A DNA stretch of 6,390 nucleotides, from assembly GCA_900771165.1 (NCBI GenBank), contig CAAGMX010000424.1:1-6390 (forward strand), written 5' to 3'. Position numbers and translations under genes: made by a program. Below are positions 1 to 5,226 of the stretch, one piece after another (positions within the stretch are counted from its first letter, which is position 1; every line of letters begins with the position of its first letter). This stretch comes from Victivallales bacterium (GTDB taxonomy: Bacteria > Verrucomicrobiota > Lentisphaeria > Oligosphaerales > Oligosphaeraceae). The notes under the pieces are model-generated. The model had not been told where the DNA came from. It did no database searches and worked only from the letters and a program-made list of their open reading frames with translations.

Positions 1-39
1 CGTTCTTTTCTTTTTTTTTTCCAAATAATGAGTAATCTC

Positions 40-60
40 TCAACTGTTTGTTGATTTTTT
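40..60 (+). terminator. weak hairpin followed by T6, possible end of an upstream transcript
   Basis: TCAAC (40-44) and GTTGA (50-54) can pair around a five-base loop, and six T residues follow directly. The stem is only five pairs and AT-rich, so it would be a poor intrinsic terminator. It could equally be a small operator-like palindrome in the feoA promoter region. Confidence 0.2.
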
Positions 61-115
61 GCCGGCCGAGTGGTCGGGCGTTTCCGGGGGAGGCTGAGCC
101 TTCCTCAAAGACCAT

Positions 116-122
116 AGAGGAA
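116..122 (+). promoter_or_regulatory. ribosome binding site of feoA
   Basis: AGAGGAA lies seven bases before the ATG at 130. It is a reasonable SD match and supports that start, which includes the Cys-rich N-terminal extension. Confidence 0.6.
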
Positions 123-129
123 CAGGAAC

Positions 130-477
130 ATGAGCAAACATCAATGCCCCTGCGGATGCGGGGGAAATGGGAAGCCGAAGAAGTACCATTCTTGGGCGTT
201 TGAGGGTTTTTCCGGTGGGGCTTTTGAGGGCCCCCTTTCCCAGTTGCCCCTTGGGGGTTGCGGGGAGATCGTGGGGATGCCCTTGGGGGTGCGGAGTCGT
301 CAGAAATTAGCGGATGTGGGACTGATTCCCGGGATTTGTGTGGAGATGGAGGCTCGCGCTCCCTTTGGGAGTCTGTGTCGCATTGGGTTGTTGGGGACCA
401 GCTTAGCCATCAGCATGGAGGATGCCTCTCAGATTCGTGTTCGCGTGGTGGAGCGTCAAGTGGGAGGTGAGGCATGA
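130..477 (+). CDS. feoA: FeoA-domain ferrous iron transport protein with Cys-rich N-terminal extension
   Basis: This is a small cytoplasmic protein that partners FeoB in Fe2+ uptake. Residues about 36-108 form the SH3-like FeoA domain: a PLSQLPLGG start, then RQKLADVGLIPG, and an ending of ISMEDASQIRV, which matches the family's usual close. FeoA proteins are usually about 75-85 residues; this one has 115 because of a 35-40 residue N-terminal extension. The extension carries C6, C8 and C10 in CPCGCGG, then a Gly/Lys-rich and Gly/Phe-rich linker. The SD before 130 supports the long form, and the next in-frame Met (residue 50) would cut into the domain. The stop overlaps the feoB start as ATGA, so translation is probably coupled. 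Codon use differs from feoB: all four Phe codons are TTT, and six of ten Leu codons are TTG or TTA. The domain is clear; a metal- or redox-sensing role for the cysteines is inference. Confidence 0.9.
   Translation: MSKHQCPCGCGGNGKPKKYHSWAFEGFSGGAFEGPLSQLPLGGCGEIVGMPLGVRSRQKLADVGLIPGICVEMEARAPFGSLCRIGLLGTSLAISMEDASQIRVRVVERQVGGEA
253..289 (+). other. near-canonical G-quadruplex-like G runs within feoA
   Basis: Four runs of 5, 4, 4 and 5 G residues lie at 253-257, 262-265, 273-276 and 285-289 on the coding strand, with loops of 4, 7 and 8 bases. The last loop is one base longer than the strict motif allows. The feoA mRNA could fold here, but the runs also encode Gly-rich protein. Confidence 0.3.
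463..470 (+). promoter_or_regulatory. ribosome binding site of feoB inside the feoA end
   Basis: GGAGGTGA is a strong SD match, with its GGAGG core six bases before the feoB ATG at 474. It lies within the last codons of feoA, which fits coupled translation and fixes the feoB start. Confidence 0.75.
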
Positions 478-2603
478 AGAGATATCGCATTGCCCTGGCA
501 GGGAATCCCAATTGTGGCAAGACCTGCATTTTCAATGCTCTGACGGGAGCGCGCCAGCACGTGGGCAACTACCCTGGGGTGACGGTGGAGAACAAATCGG
601 GTCGTTTTTTCCTGGACGGGCAGGAAGTGGAGGTAGTGGATCTTCCCGGAATCTACTCTCTTTCCTCCCATTCTCCCGAGGAGCGGGTGGTCTTCCAGGA
701 GCTGACCGCCGCCGCGCCCAAGTTGGATTTGATCCTGAATGTGATTGACTCCTCCATCCCGGAGCGCTCCCTCTATCTCACTACCCAGCTGGCGGAATTG
801 GGGGTTCCCATGATGCTGGTGCTGAACATGTCCGACGAAGCGGACCGGAAGAAGATCCATTTCGACCACAAGAAGATGGAGGAGTTCTTCGGGGTGCATG
901 TGGTGCGGACGGTGGGACGTACGGAAGAGGGGGTTCGTCCCCTTCTGGAGGCCCTCTCCGTCTTCCTCCACTACGGTCTGGAACACGGCCCCGCCACCCT
1001 GAGCTATGGCCAGGAGGTGGACGAGGAGATTGGCCGTCTGCAGCAGGAGGTCCAGGGAAATCTTCCCAAGGAAATCGCCCCCGGAGCCGCCCGTTTCTTC
1101 GCCACAAAGCTCCTGGAGCGGGATTCCACCCTGCAGCAGATGCCCGCCATGGCGCCCCTGCTGCCCCTGGCGGAGGAGAGTTTGAAGCGCCTGGGGGGAG
1201 ACGAGGACGACACCTTCCTGGCCCGCCGCCGCTACTCCCTCCTGGGGGAATTCTGCCGCAAGGCCATCGTCAACGGGGAAAAGAGCCGACGGGATTTCTC
1301 CCGGAAGGCGGACGCCATCCTCACCCATCGGTTCCTGGGGCTTCCCATCTTCTTCCTGGTGATCTACCTCACCTTCTTCTTCACCTTCACCTGCGGCCAG
1401 CCCTTCATGGACTGGATCGAGGAGGCCTTCGGGTGGCTGGGGGAACTGGTGTGTGACCACTGGTCCGAGGAAACCCTTCCCTACCTCCGCTCCATGGTGG
1501 TGGATGGCGTCATCGCCGGCGTGGGCGGGGTCCTGGTCTTCCTGCCCAACATCCTCTTCCTCTTCCTGGCCATCGCCCTGCTGGAGGATTCGGGATACAT
1601 GGCCAGGGCCGCCTTCGTCATGGACGGAGTGATGCGGAAGTTCGGCCTCCACGGCCGGGCCTTCGTTCCCCTGGTGTTGGGCTTCGGATGCAACGTGCCC
1701 GCCATCATGGCCACCCGCACCATCGAGTCGGAACGGGACCGCAAGACCACCATCCTGGTGCTGCCCCTGATGAGCTGCGGCGCCCGCCTGCCCATCTACT
1801 CCCTGATCATCCCCGTCTTCTTCGCCAGTCACGGACCTCTGGTGATGTGGGGGATCTATCTGCTGGGTGTGGTGGTGGCCCTGATTGCGGCCCGCGTGAT
1901 GAAGTCCACCCTCTTCAAGGGGGAAGGGGAAGTCTTCCTCATGGAGATGCCGCCCTACCGCTGCCCCTCCCTCCGCTCCCTCCTGCTCCACATGTGGGAC
2001 CGGGGCAAGATGTATCTCCACAAGGCGGGAACCATCATCCTGCTCACCAGCATCATCCTCTTCCTGTGCAACACACTGCCGAGAAAGAGCACCTTCTCCC
2101 GGGACTATCAGGGAGAGGCCCAGAAGCTGGAGGAGACCCTTCCCGAGGGGGAGGAGCGGGAGGAGGCCCTGACCCTGCTGGAGAATGCCCAGGCCGCCGA
2201 GGAGCTGGAATACACCATCTCCGGACGGGTGGGCAAGTTCCTGGAGCCGGTCTTCCGCCCCATTGGATTCGACTGGAAGCTGGTCACCGCCTCCATCGCC
2301 GGCCTGGCCGCCAAGGAGGTCTTCGTCTCCCAGCTGGGCATCCTCTACTCCGAGGGTACGGCGGACGAGGAATCGGAGGGCCTCCGGGCCCAGATCCGGG
2401 AGGCCTACACGCCTCTGCAGGGATTCTGCATCATGATCTTCACCCTGATGTCCATCCCCTGCTTCGCGACCCTGGCTGTCATCCGACGGGAGCTCAACTC
2501 CTGGAAATGGTGCATCCTGGAGGCCTGCGGACTCTTCCTGCTGGCCTATCTGGCCACCTTCCTGGTCTACCAGGCTAGCAGCCTCTTGGGATGGGGCTGC
2601 TAG
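474..2603 (+). CDS. feoB: Ferrous iron transport protein B (FeoB), GTPase-coupled Fe2+ permease
   Basis: FeoB imports Fe2+ across the inner membrane and needs its cytoplasmic G domain. The 709 residues show the whole family layout. The G domain (about 4-165) has G1 GNPNCGKT (10-17), the G2 Thr in NYPGVT (T37), G3 DLPG (56-59) and G4 NMSD (118-121). G5 is weak (about 145-150, without the usual Ser-Ala). A helical cytosolic region (about 175-265) is followed by membrane segments beginning near 287. Gate motifs are present: EDSGYMARAAF (371-381), GFGCNVPA (403-410, Cys406), MSCGARLPIY (433-442, Cys435), AAKEVFVSQLG (612-622) and IPCFATLAVIRRE (661-673). The AKEVFVSQ type with an acidic loop at about 540-580 resembles delta-proteobacterial and PVC FeoBs more than E. 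coli's longer protein. It is translationally coupled to feoA, and no feoC is seen. The stop codon sits in an inverted repeat. The gene appears intact. Confidence 0.97.
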   Translation: MKRYRIALAGNPNCGKTCIFNALTGARQHVGNYPGVTVENKSGRFFLDGQEVEVVDLPGIYSLSSHSPEERVVFQELTAAAPKLDLILNVIDSSIPERSLYLTTQLAELGVPMMLVLNMSDEADRKKIHFDHKKMEEFFGVHVVRTVGRTEEGVRPLLEALSVFLHYGLEHGPATLSYGQEVDEEIGRLQQEVQGNLPKEIAPGAARFFATKLLERDSTLQQMPAMAPLLPLAEESLKRLGGDEDDTFLARRRYSLLGEFCRKAIVNGEKSRRDFSRKADAILTHRFLGLPIFFLVIYLTFFFTFTCGQPFMDWIEEAFGWLGELVCDHWSEETLPYLRSMVVDGVIAGVGGVLVFLPNILFLFLAIALLEDSGYMARAAFVMDGVMRKFGLHGRAFVPLVLGFGCNVPAIMATRTIESERDRKTTILVLPLMSCGARLPIYSLIIPVFFASHGPLVMWGIYLLGVVVALIAARVMKSTLFKGEGEVFLMEMPPYRCPSLRSLLLHMWDRGKMYLHKAGTIILLTSIILFLCNTLPRKSTFSRDYQGEAQKLEETLPEGEEREEALTLLENAQAAEELEYTISGRVGKFLEPVFRPIGFDWKLVTASIAGLAAKEVFVSQLGILYSEGTADEESEGLRAQIREAYTPLQGFCIMIFTLMSIPCFATLAVIRRELNSWKWCILEACGLFLLAYLATFLVYQASSLLGWGC

Positions 2604-2606
2604 CCT
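2572..2606 (+). terminator. perfect 12-bp inverted repeat over the feoB stop codon
   Basis: AGGCTAGCAGCC (2572-2583) pairs exactly with GGCTGCTAGCCT (2595-2606) around an 11-base loop. The feoB stop TAG (2601-2603) is in the 3' arm. The sequence after the stem is C/T-rich without a T-run, so this may stabilise the mRNA 3' end or help Rho-type termination rather than act as a classic intrinsic terminator. Confidence 0.45.
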
Positions 2607-2628
2607 CACTGTCCCTCTTCCCCTGAAA

Positions 2629-2681
2629 GGGTTTCGCCTCTCCCTCCCCCGATACGCTCTCCGGGAGGGGCGGCGAAGCCC
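2629..2681 (+). terminator. long interrupted hairpin downstream of feoB
   Basis: GGGTTTCGCC (2629-2638) pairs with GGCGAAGCCC (2672-2681), with one G-T wobble. Inside it, CCCTCCC (2642-2648) pairs with GGGAGGG (2663-2669), leaving a small internal loop and a 14-base apical loop. The result is about 17 pairs, mostly GC. No T-run follows. It probably ends or protects the feoAB transcript and separates it from the next gene. Confidence 0.4.
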
Positions 2682-2702
2682 GGAGGAAGTCTCCCCCCCT
2701 GT

Positions 2703-2732
2703 GGTCCCTTCCCGAACCGTCAAGAAGGGACC
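2703..2732 (+). terminator. perfect 9-bp hairpin between feoB and the next gene
   Basis: GGTCCCTTC (2703-2711) pairs exactly with GAAGGGACC (2724-2732) around a 12-base loop. It lies about 40 bases before the start of the next gene. Without a T-run it may be a leader structure of that gene, a protein-binding palindrome or a third terminator-like stem. Confidence 0.35.
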
Positions 2733-2758
2733 CTCAACCCCCAAAACAAATCACTCAT

Positions 2759-2763
2759 AGGAG
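2759..2763 (+). promoter_or_regulatory. ribosome binding site of the beta-barrel gene
   Basis: AGGAG lies ten bases before the ATG at 2774, in a locally A-rich stretch that should be unstructured. It supports this start, which places a signal peptide at the N-terminus. Confidence 0.6.
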
Positions 2764-2773
2764 CAAAACCAAG

Positions 2774-3586
2774 ATGAAGCGTTTCTTTCTCTTTCTCCTG
2801 ACGGTCCTTGCGACTGTCGGTTGTCTGTCTGCGCAGGAGGTTCCCCCCTCCGGCACCCCTCTTCCTGAAGTGGAGGAGGCGGGCGAAGAGCGGGAGTGGG
2901 GCGTCTCCCTCTCCGTCAGCTATGCCAGTCACTACTTTGACAAGGGAGTCTATGCCAACACGGACCCCATCTTCCAGGAGGACCTGGAAGTCACCTGGAA
3001 GGATTTCTTCCTGGGGGTCACCGGCATTCTGGACTGCACGGACCAGAATGACCACCGCCAGACCTTTGAGGAATTGGACTGGACCGTGGGCTGGAGTCCG
3101 ACGCTGGGCGGAGAATGGGAAGGCCCCGTCCAGGGCCTGGATTTCAAGCTGGCTTATGTCCGCTATGTCTATCCCCGCAACCGGGCGTCCGATTCCCAGG
3201 AAATCAATCTGGCGGTGAACGCCCAGACCCTCCTCTCCCCGGGGATCGATCTCTACTACGACTTCGAGGACAGCTACTTCTACGGAAACCTCAACCTCTC
3301 CCACACCTTCGCCCTGGCGGATGGCCTGGACTGGGATCTGGGCGCCCAGCTTTGGTGGGGCAACCACCGCTTCCAGATGAGGGACTTCGAGGTGCGGGAT
3401 AACGCCCCCTTCTCCCTGGTGACGGAGACCTCCCTGACGTACACCCTCCGGGAGGGCATCTCCTTCGGCCCCTTCGCTTCCTGCGGCTGGGCCCTGGGAC
3501 ACGAAATGCGGGATGTCTGGAAGGAGGCGGAGGATCAGTCCGCCTTCAACTGGGTGGCCGGCGTCAAGCTGAATCTGGAATTCTAA
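2774..3586 (+). CDS. Secreted outer-membrane beta-barrel protein, function unknown
   Basis: I do not recognise a specific family. Residues 1-20 are a signal peptide: MKR, a hydrophobic core FFLFLLTVLATVG, then a likely signal peptidase I cut after CLSA. A Pro/Glu-rich linker (about 22-41) follows. The rest is made of short stretches with alternating polar and hydrophobic or aromatic residues, typical of barrel strands, for example WGVSLSVSY (42-50), DFKLAYVRYVY (123-133), YFYGNLNLSHTF (168-179) and SLTYTLREGISFGPF (220-234). It ends in VKLNLEF, with the terminal Phe that the BAM machinery recognises in outer-membrane proteins. About 250 mature residues suggest roughly 10-12 strands. The segment SYASHYFDKGVY is reminiscent of TorF-type putative porins, but this is weak. 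The position after feoAB suggests no proven link to iron. The stop overlaps the convergent ridA stop by four bases. Confidence 0.75.
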   Translation: MKRFFLFLLTVLATVGCLSAQEVPPSGTPLPEVEEAGEEREWGVSLSVSYASHYFDKGVYANTDPIFQEDLEVTWKDFFLGVTGILDCTDQNDHRQTFEELDWTVGWSPTLGGEWEGPVQGLDFKLAYVRYVYPRNRASDSQEINLAVNAQTLLSPGIDLYYDFEDSYFYGNLNLSHTFALADGLDWDLGAQLWWGNHRFQMRDFEVRDNAPFSLVTETSLTYTLREGISFGPFASCGWALGHEMRDVWKEAEDQSAFNWVAGVKLNLEF

Positions 3587-3963
3587 AGGCTTGCCACAAC
3601 CTCCACTTCCACCAGGGCGCCTTTGGGCAGGGCCTTGACGGCCACGCAGCTCCTGGCGGGAGCGGAGGGGATATGGCGGGCGTAGACGGCGTTGAAGTCG
3701 GCAAAGTCCGCCATGTCCGCCAGATAGCAGACGGTTTTCACCACATGGTGGAGATCCGTGCCAGCCGCCTCCAGGATGGCGGACAGGTTTTTCATCACCT
3801 GTTCGGTCTGCTCTGCGATGGTCTCCCCCACCAGGAGGCCGGTTTCCGGAGAGAGGGGGATCTGTCCGGAGGTGAAGACCAGGTCTCCGCAGCGGATGGC
3901 TTGGGAGTAGGGGCCGATGGCCTTGGGGGCCGCTTCCGTGGAGATGATGTCGGGGGTGGGCAT
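3583..3963 (-). CDS. ridA: RidA (YjgF/YER057c/UK114 family) enamine/imine deaminase
   Basis: RidA hydrolyses reactive enamine/imine intermediates such as 2-aminoacrylate, which PLP-dependent dehydratases release, and so protects PLP enzymes in the cytosol. At 126 residues it is close in length to the E. coli protein. Family motifs run in order: APKAIGPYSQAI (12-23, Tyr19), FTSGQIPLSPETG (30-42), NLSAILEAAG (59-68), VVKTVCYLADMADF (74-87), PARSCVAVKALPKGA (102-116) and VEVEVVA near the end. By alignment in mind, Arg104 and Glu119 match the catalytic Arg105 and Glu120 of E. coli RidA, and Cys106 matches its conserved Cys. It is the last gene of the leftward operon, 52 bases after the mraY-like gene. 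The bases before its ATG are mostly pyrimidines and contain no SD. Its TAG stop overlaps the neighbouring convergent stop. Confidence 0.95.
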   Translation of the reverse strand: MPTPDIISTEAAPKAIGPYSQAIRCGDLVFTSGQIPLSPETGLLVGETIAEQTEQVMKNLSAILEAAGTDLHHVVKTVCYLADMADFADFNAVYARHIPSAPARSCVAVKALPKGALVEVEVVASL

Positions 3964-4015
3964 GGCAGGGCAGAACGCAGGGGGAAAATTTGAGGGGAGG
4001 CCGTCTTCGGAGAAA

Positions 4016-5185
4016 TTATCGGAGCTTGAGGATGAGGACGGCGAAGAGGGGCATGAGGACGCTCTGGAGGAGCATGAAGCGCATCAGCACCTGGGTGTCC
4101 GACCACCCTAGATTCTTCCGGCAGTGGTCGTGGATGGGAAAGCGGTAGCGGTGGAGAAAGCGCACCAGGGCATGCTGGCGGGCCGCCTCTTCCTCGGTGG
4201 CAAAGTTCTCGGGATGGATGGGATTGACCACGATGGACCGGGGAGGCCGGGTGTCCCATCCCAGTTTCTTCAGGGTGCGCAGGAGAATAAGCTTCACCAG
4301 GCCGGCACCGCCGTTGGCAAAGAGAATGGGGGTGGCCACCAGGAAGAGGAAGGGATTTCCGGAGACCAGGATGGCGATGCCCAGGAGCAGTCCGTAGAAT
4401 CGGCTTCCCGCATCCCCCATGAGGACCTGGGAGGGGGAGGCATTGAACCAGAGATAGGCGGCCAGACCTCCGGCGGCGGTGCAGAGCAGAATGGCCCAGG
4501 AGGCGCCGTTGGGCACATGGGGGAGGAGGAGATATTCGGCCACCACGGCGTGTCCCATGCCCAGATAGAGGAGGAAGGCCATGGAGAGGAGTCCGTGGAG
4601 GGCCAGGGAGCCGGCCACGCCGTCCACGCCGTCGGAGCAGTTGACCACGTTGATCATGATCCAGAGGAGGGCGGTGCCCAGTGTGAGATAGGCCCAGAGG
4701 GGGAGGGCGAAGGCGCCTCCGGGGAGAGGCCCTTTCCAGAAGGGGAGCCAGAGGGTGGTGCCCTGCCAGTGGGCCAGGATGAGGGTGGTCAGGAAGGCGA
4801 TGATCAGGTCCAGGCCGCCCTTCTTCCACTGGCCCCAGTCGGTGATGCTGCGGTCGTCCAGGTATCCGGTCACCATAATGGCCAGGAGCATCAGTCCGAT
4901 GAGAAGATATTCCCCGTAGAGGGGAGTCACCAGGAAGGCCGTCGCCAGGAAGGCCAGGGTGGTGAGAAGGCCCGCTCCCGTGGGCTTCCCCTTGGCCTTC
5001 TCCGAACCCTTCACAAAGGCCTTCCCCCGGTCATGGGGCAGACGGTCCCACAGGCGGGGCAGCAGCAGCCAGGTGAGGCAGACACAGCCTAGTCCCCCCA
5101 GCACCATCAGCATCAGGCGGGATTCCAGTAGACGAAAGGGCCCCCAAAGGGCGGAAAGAAATTTCTGGGCAAGAAAGGGGAGCAT
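4016..5185 (-). CDS. Divergent MraY-like polyprenyl-phosphate sugar-1-phosphate transferase
   Basis: This is an integral inner-membrane enzyme of the MraY/WecA (PNPT) family, which moves a sugar phosphate from a UDP-sugar to a polyprenyl phosphate. About ten hydrophobic segments span 389 residues; MraY is usually about 360. Motifs in order are KAKGKPTGAG (63-72), GYLDD with Asp110-Asp111 (107-111), NCSDGVDGVAGS (182-193), FNASPSQVLMGDAGS with Asp258 (247-261), and a C-terminal PIHDHCRKNLGWSDTQVLMRF (350-370, split here as PIHDH then GWSDTQVLMRF). The last resembles the MraY motif PLHHHFE..GW.E..V..RF, but the middle His is Asp353. A hydrophilic stretch of about 40 residues (307-347) before it is longer than in standard MraY. 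It could be the only MraY of this organism or a paralogue with another substrate. It sits between apbE and ridA, not in a mur gene cluster. No SD precedes the start; the leader is 30/34 pyrimidines. Confidence 0.82.
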   Translation of the reverse strand: MLPFLAQKFLSALWGPFRLLESRLMLMVLGGLGCVCLTWLLLPRLWDRLPHDRGKAFVKGSEKAKGKPTGAGLLTTLAFLATAFLVTPLYGEYLLIGLMLLAIMVTGYLDDRSITDWGQWKKGGLDLIIAFLTTLILAHWQGTTLWLPFWKGPLPGGAFALPLWAYLTLGTALLWIMINVVNCSDGVDGVAGSLALHGLLSMAFLLYLGMGHAVVAEYLLLPHVPNGASWAILLCTAAGGLAAYLWFNASPSQVLMGDAGSRFYGLLLGIAILVSGNPFLFLVATPILFANGGAGLVKLILLRTLKKLGWDTRPPRSIVVNPIHPENFATEEEAARQHALVRFLHRYRFPIHDHCRKNLGWSDTQVLMRFMLLQSVLMPLFAVLILKLR

Positions 5186-5190
5186 GAGGC

Positions 5191-5226
5191 GGGAAGAGAG
5201 GGCGGCGGGCGGGGGAGGGTTAGGGG
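5191..5226 (+). other. G-quadruplex motif at the apbE/mraY-like junction
   Basis: Six runs of three to five G residues lie on the plus strand at 5191-5193, 5200-5202, 5207-5209, 5211-5215, 5217-5219 and 5223-5226. The loops are 6, 4, 1, 1 and 3 bases, so the strict motif is met. It is on the template strand of the leftward operon, spans the apbE stop codon and covers the leader of the next gene. Confidence 0.5.

Larger units (their letters stand above)
1..129 (+). promoter_or_regulatory. feoAB leader and probable promoter region
   Basis: This is the non-coding region before feoA. The first 60 bases are AT-rich, with a T-run at 11-20 and a T6 at 55-60. The rest is GC-rich and holds a short possible stem, CCGGCC (62-67) with GGTCGG (72-77), containing one G-T wobble and a four-base loop. 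The composition change suggests the promoter lies in or before the AT-rich part, but I could not fit a convincing -35/-10 pair. Regulation by iron would be expected for feoAB, yet no good Fur or DtxR operator is visible. Confidence 0.35.

Noticed and set aside
24..42. Possible Fur box in the feoA leader
   Set aside because: AATAATGA resembles one half of the Fur consensus, but the second half does not match. Only about nine of 19 positions agree.
456..2744. A 762-codon open frame on the minus strand opposite feoB
   Set aside because: It lies fully antisense to an intact feoB, and its translation is low-complexity (Gly, Gln, Glu, His rich) with no recognisable domain. Strong third-position GC in feoB removes stop codons from the opposite strand.
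2774..2840. Lipoprotein signal in the beta-barrel protein
   Set aside because: The Cys at residue 17 is preceded by TVG rather than a normal lipobox with Leu at -3, and a signal peptidase I site after residue 20 fits better with a barrel.
3795..5092. Long open frames overlapping ridA and the mraY-like gene (3795-4829 minus and 4124-5092 plus)
   Set aside because: Both give Pro/Arg-rich or Gly/Glu-rich shadow proteins over genes with clear family motifs, so GC-rich codon bias explains them.
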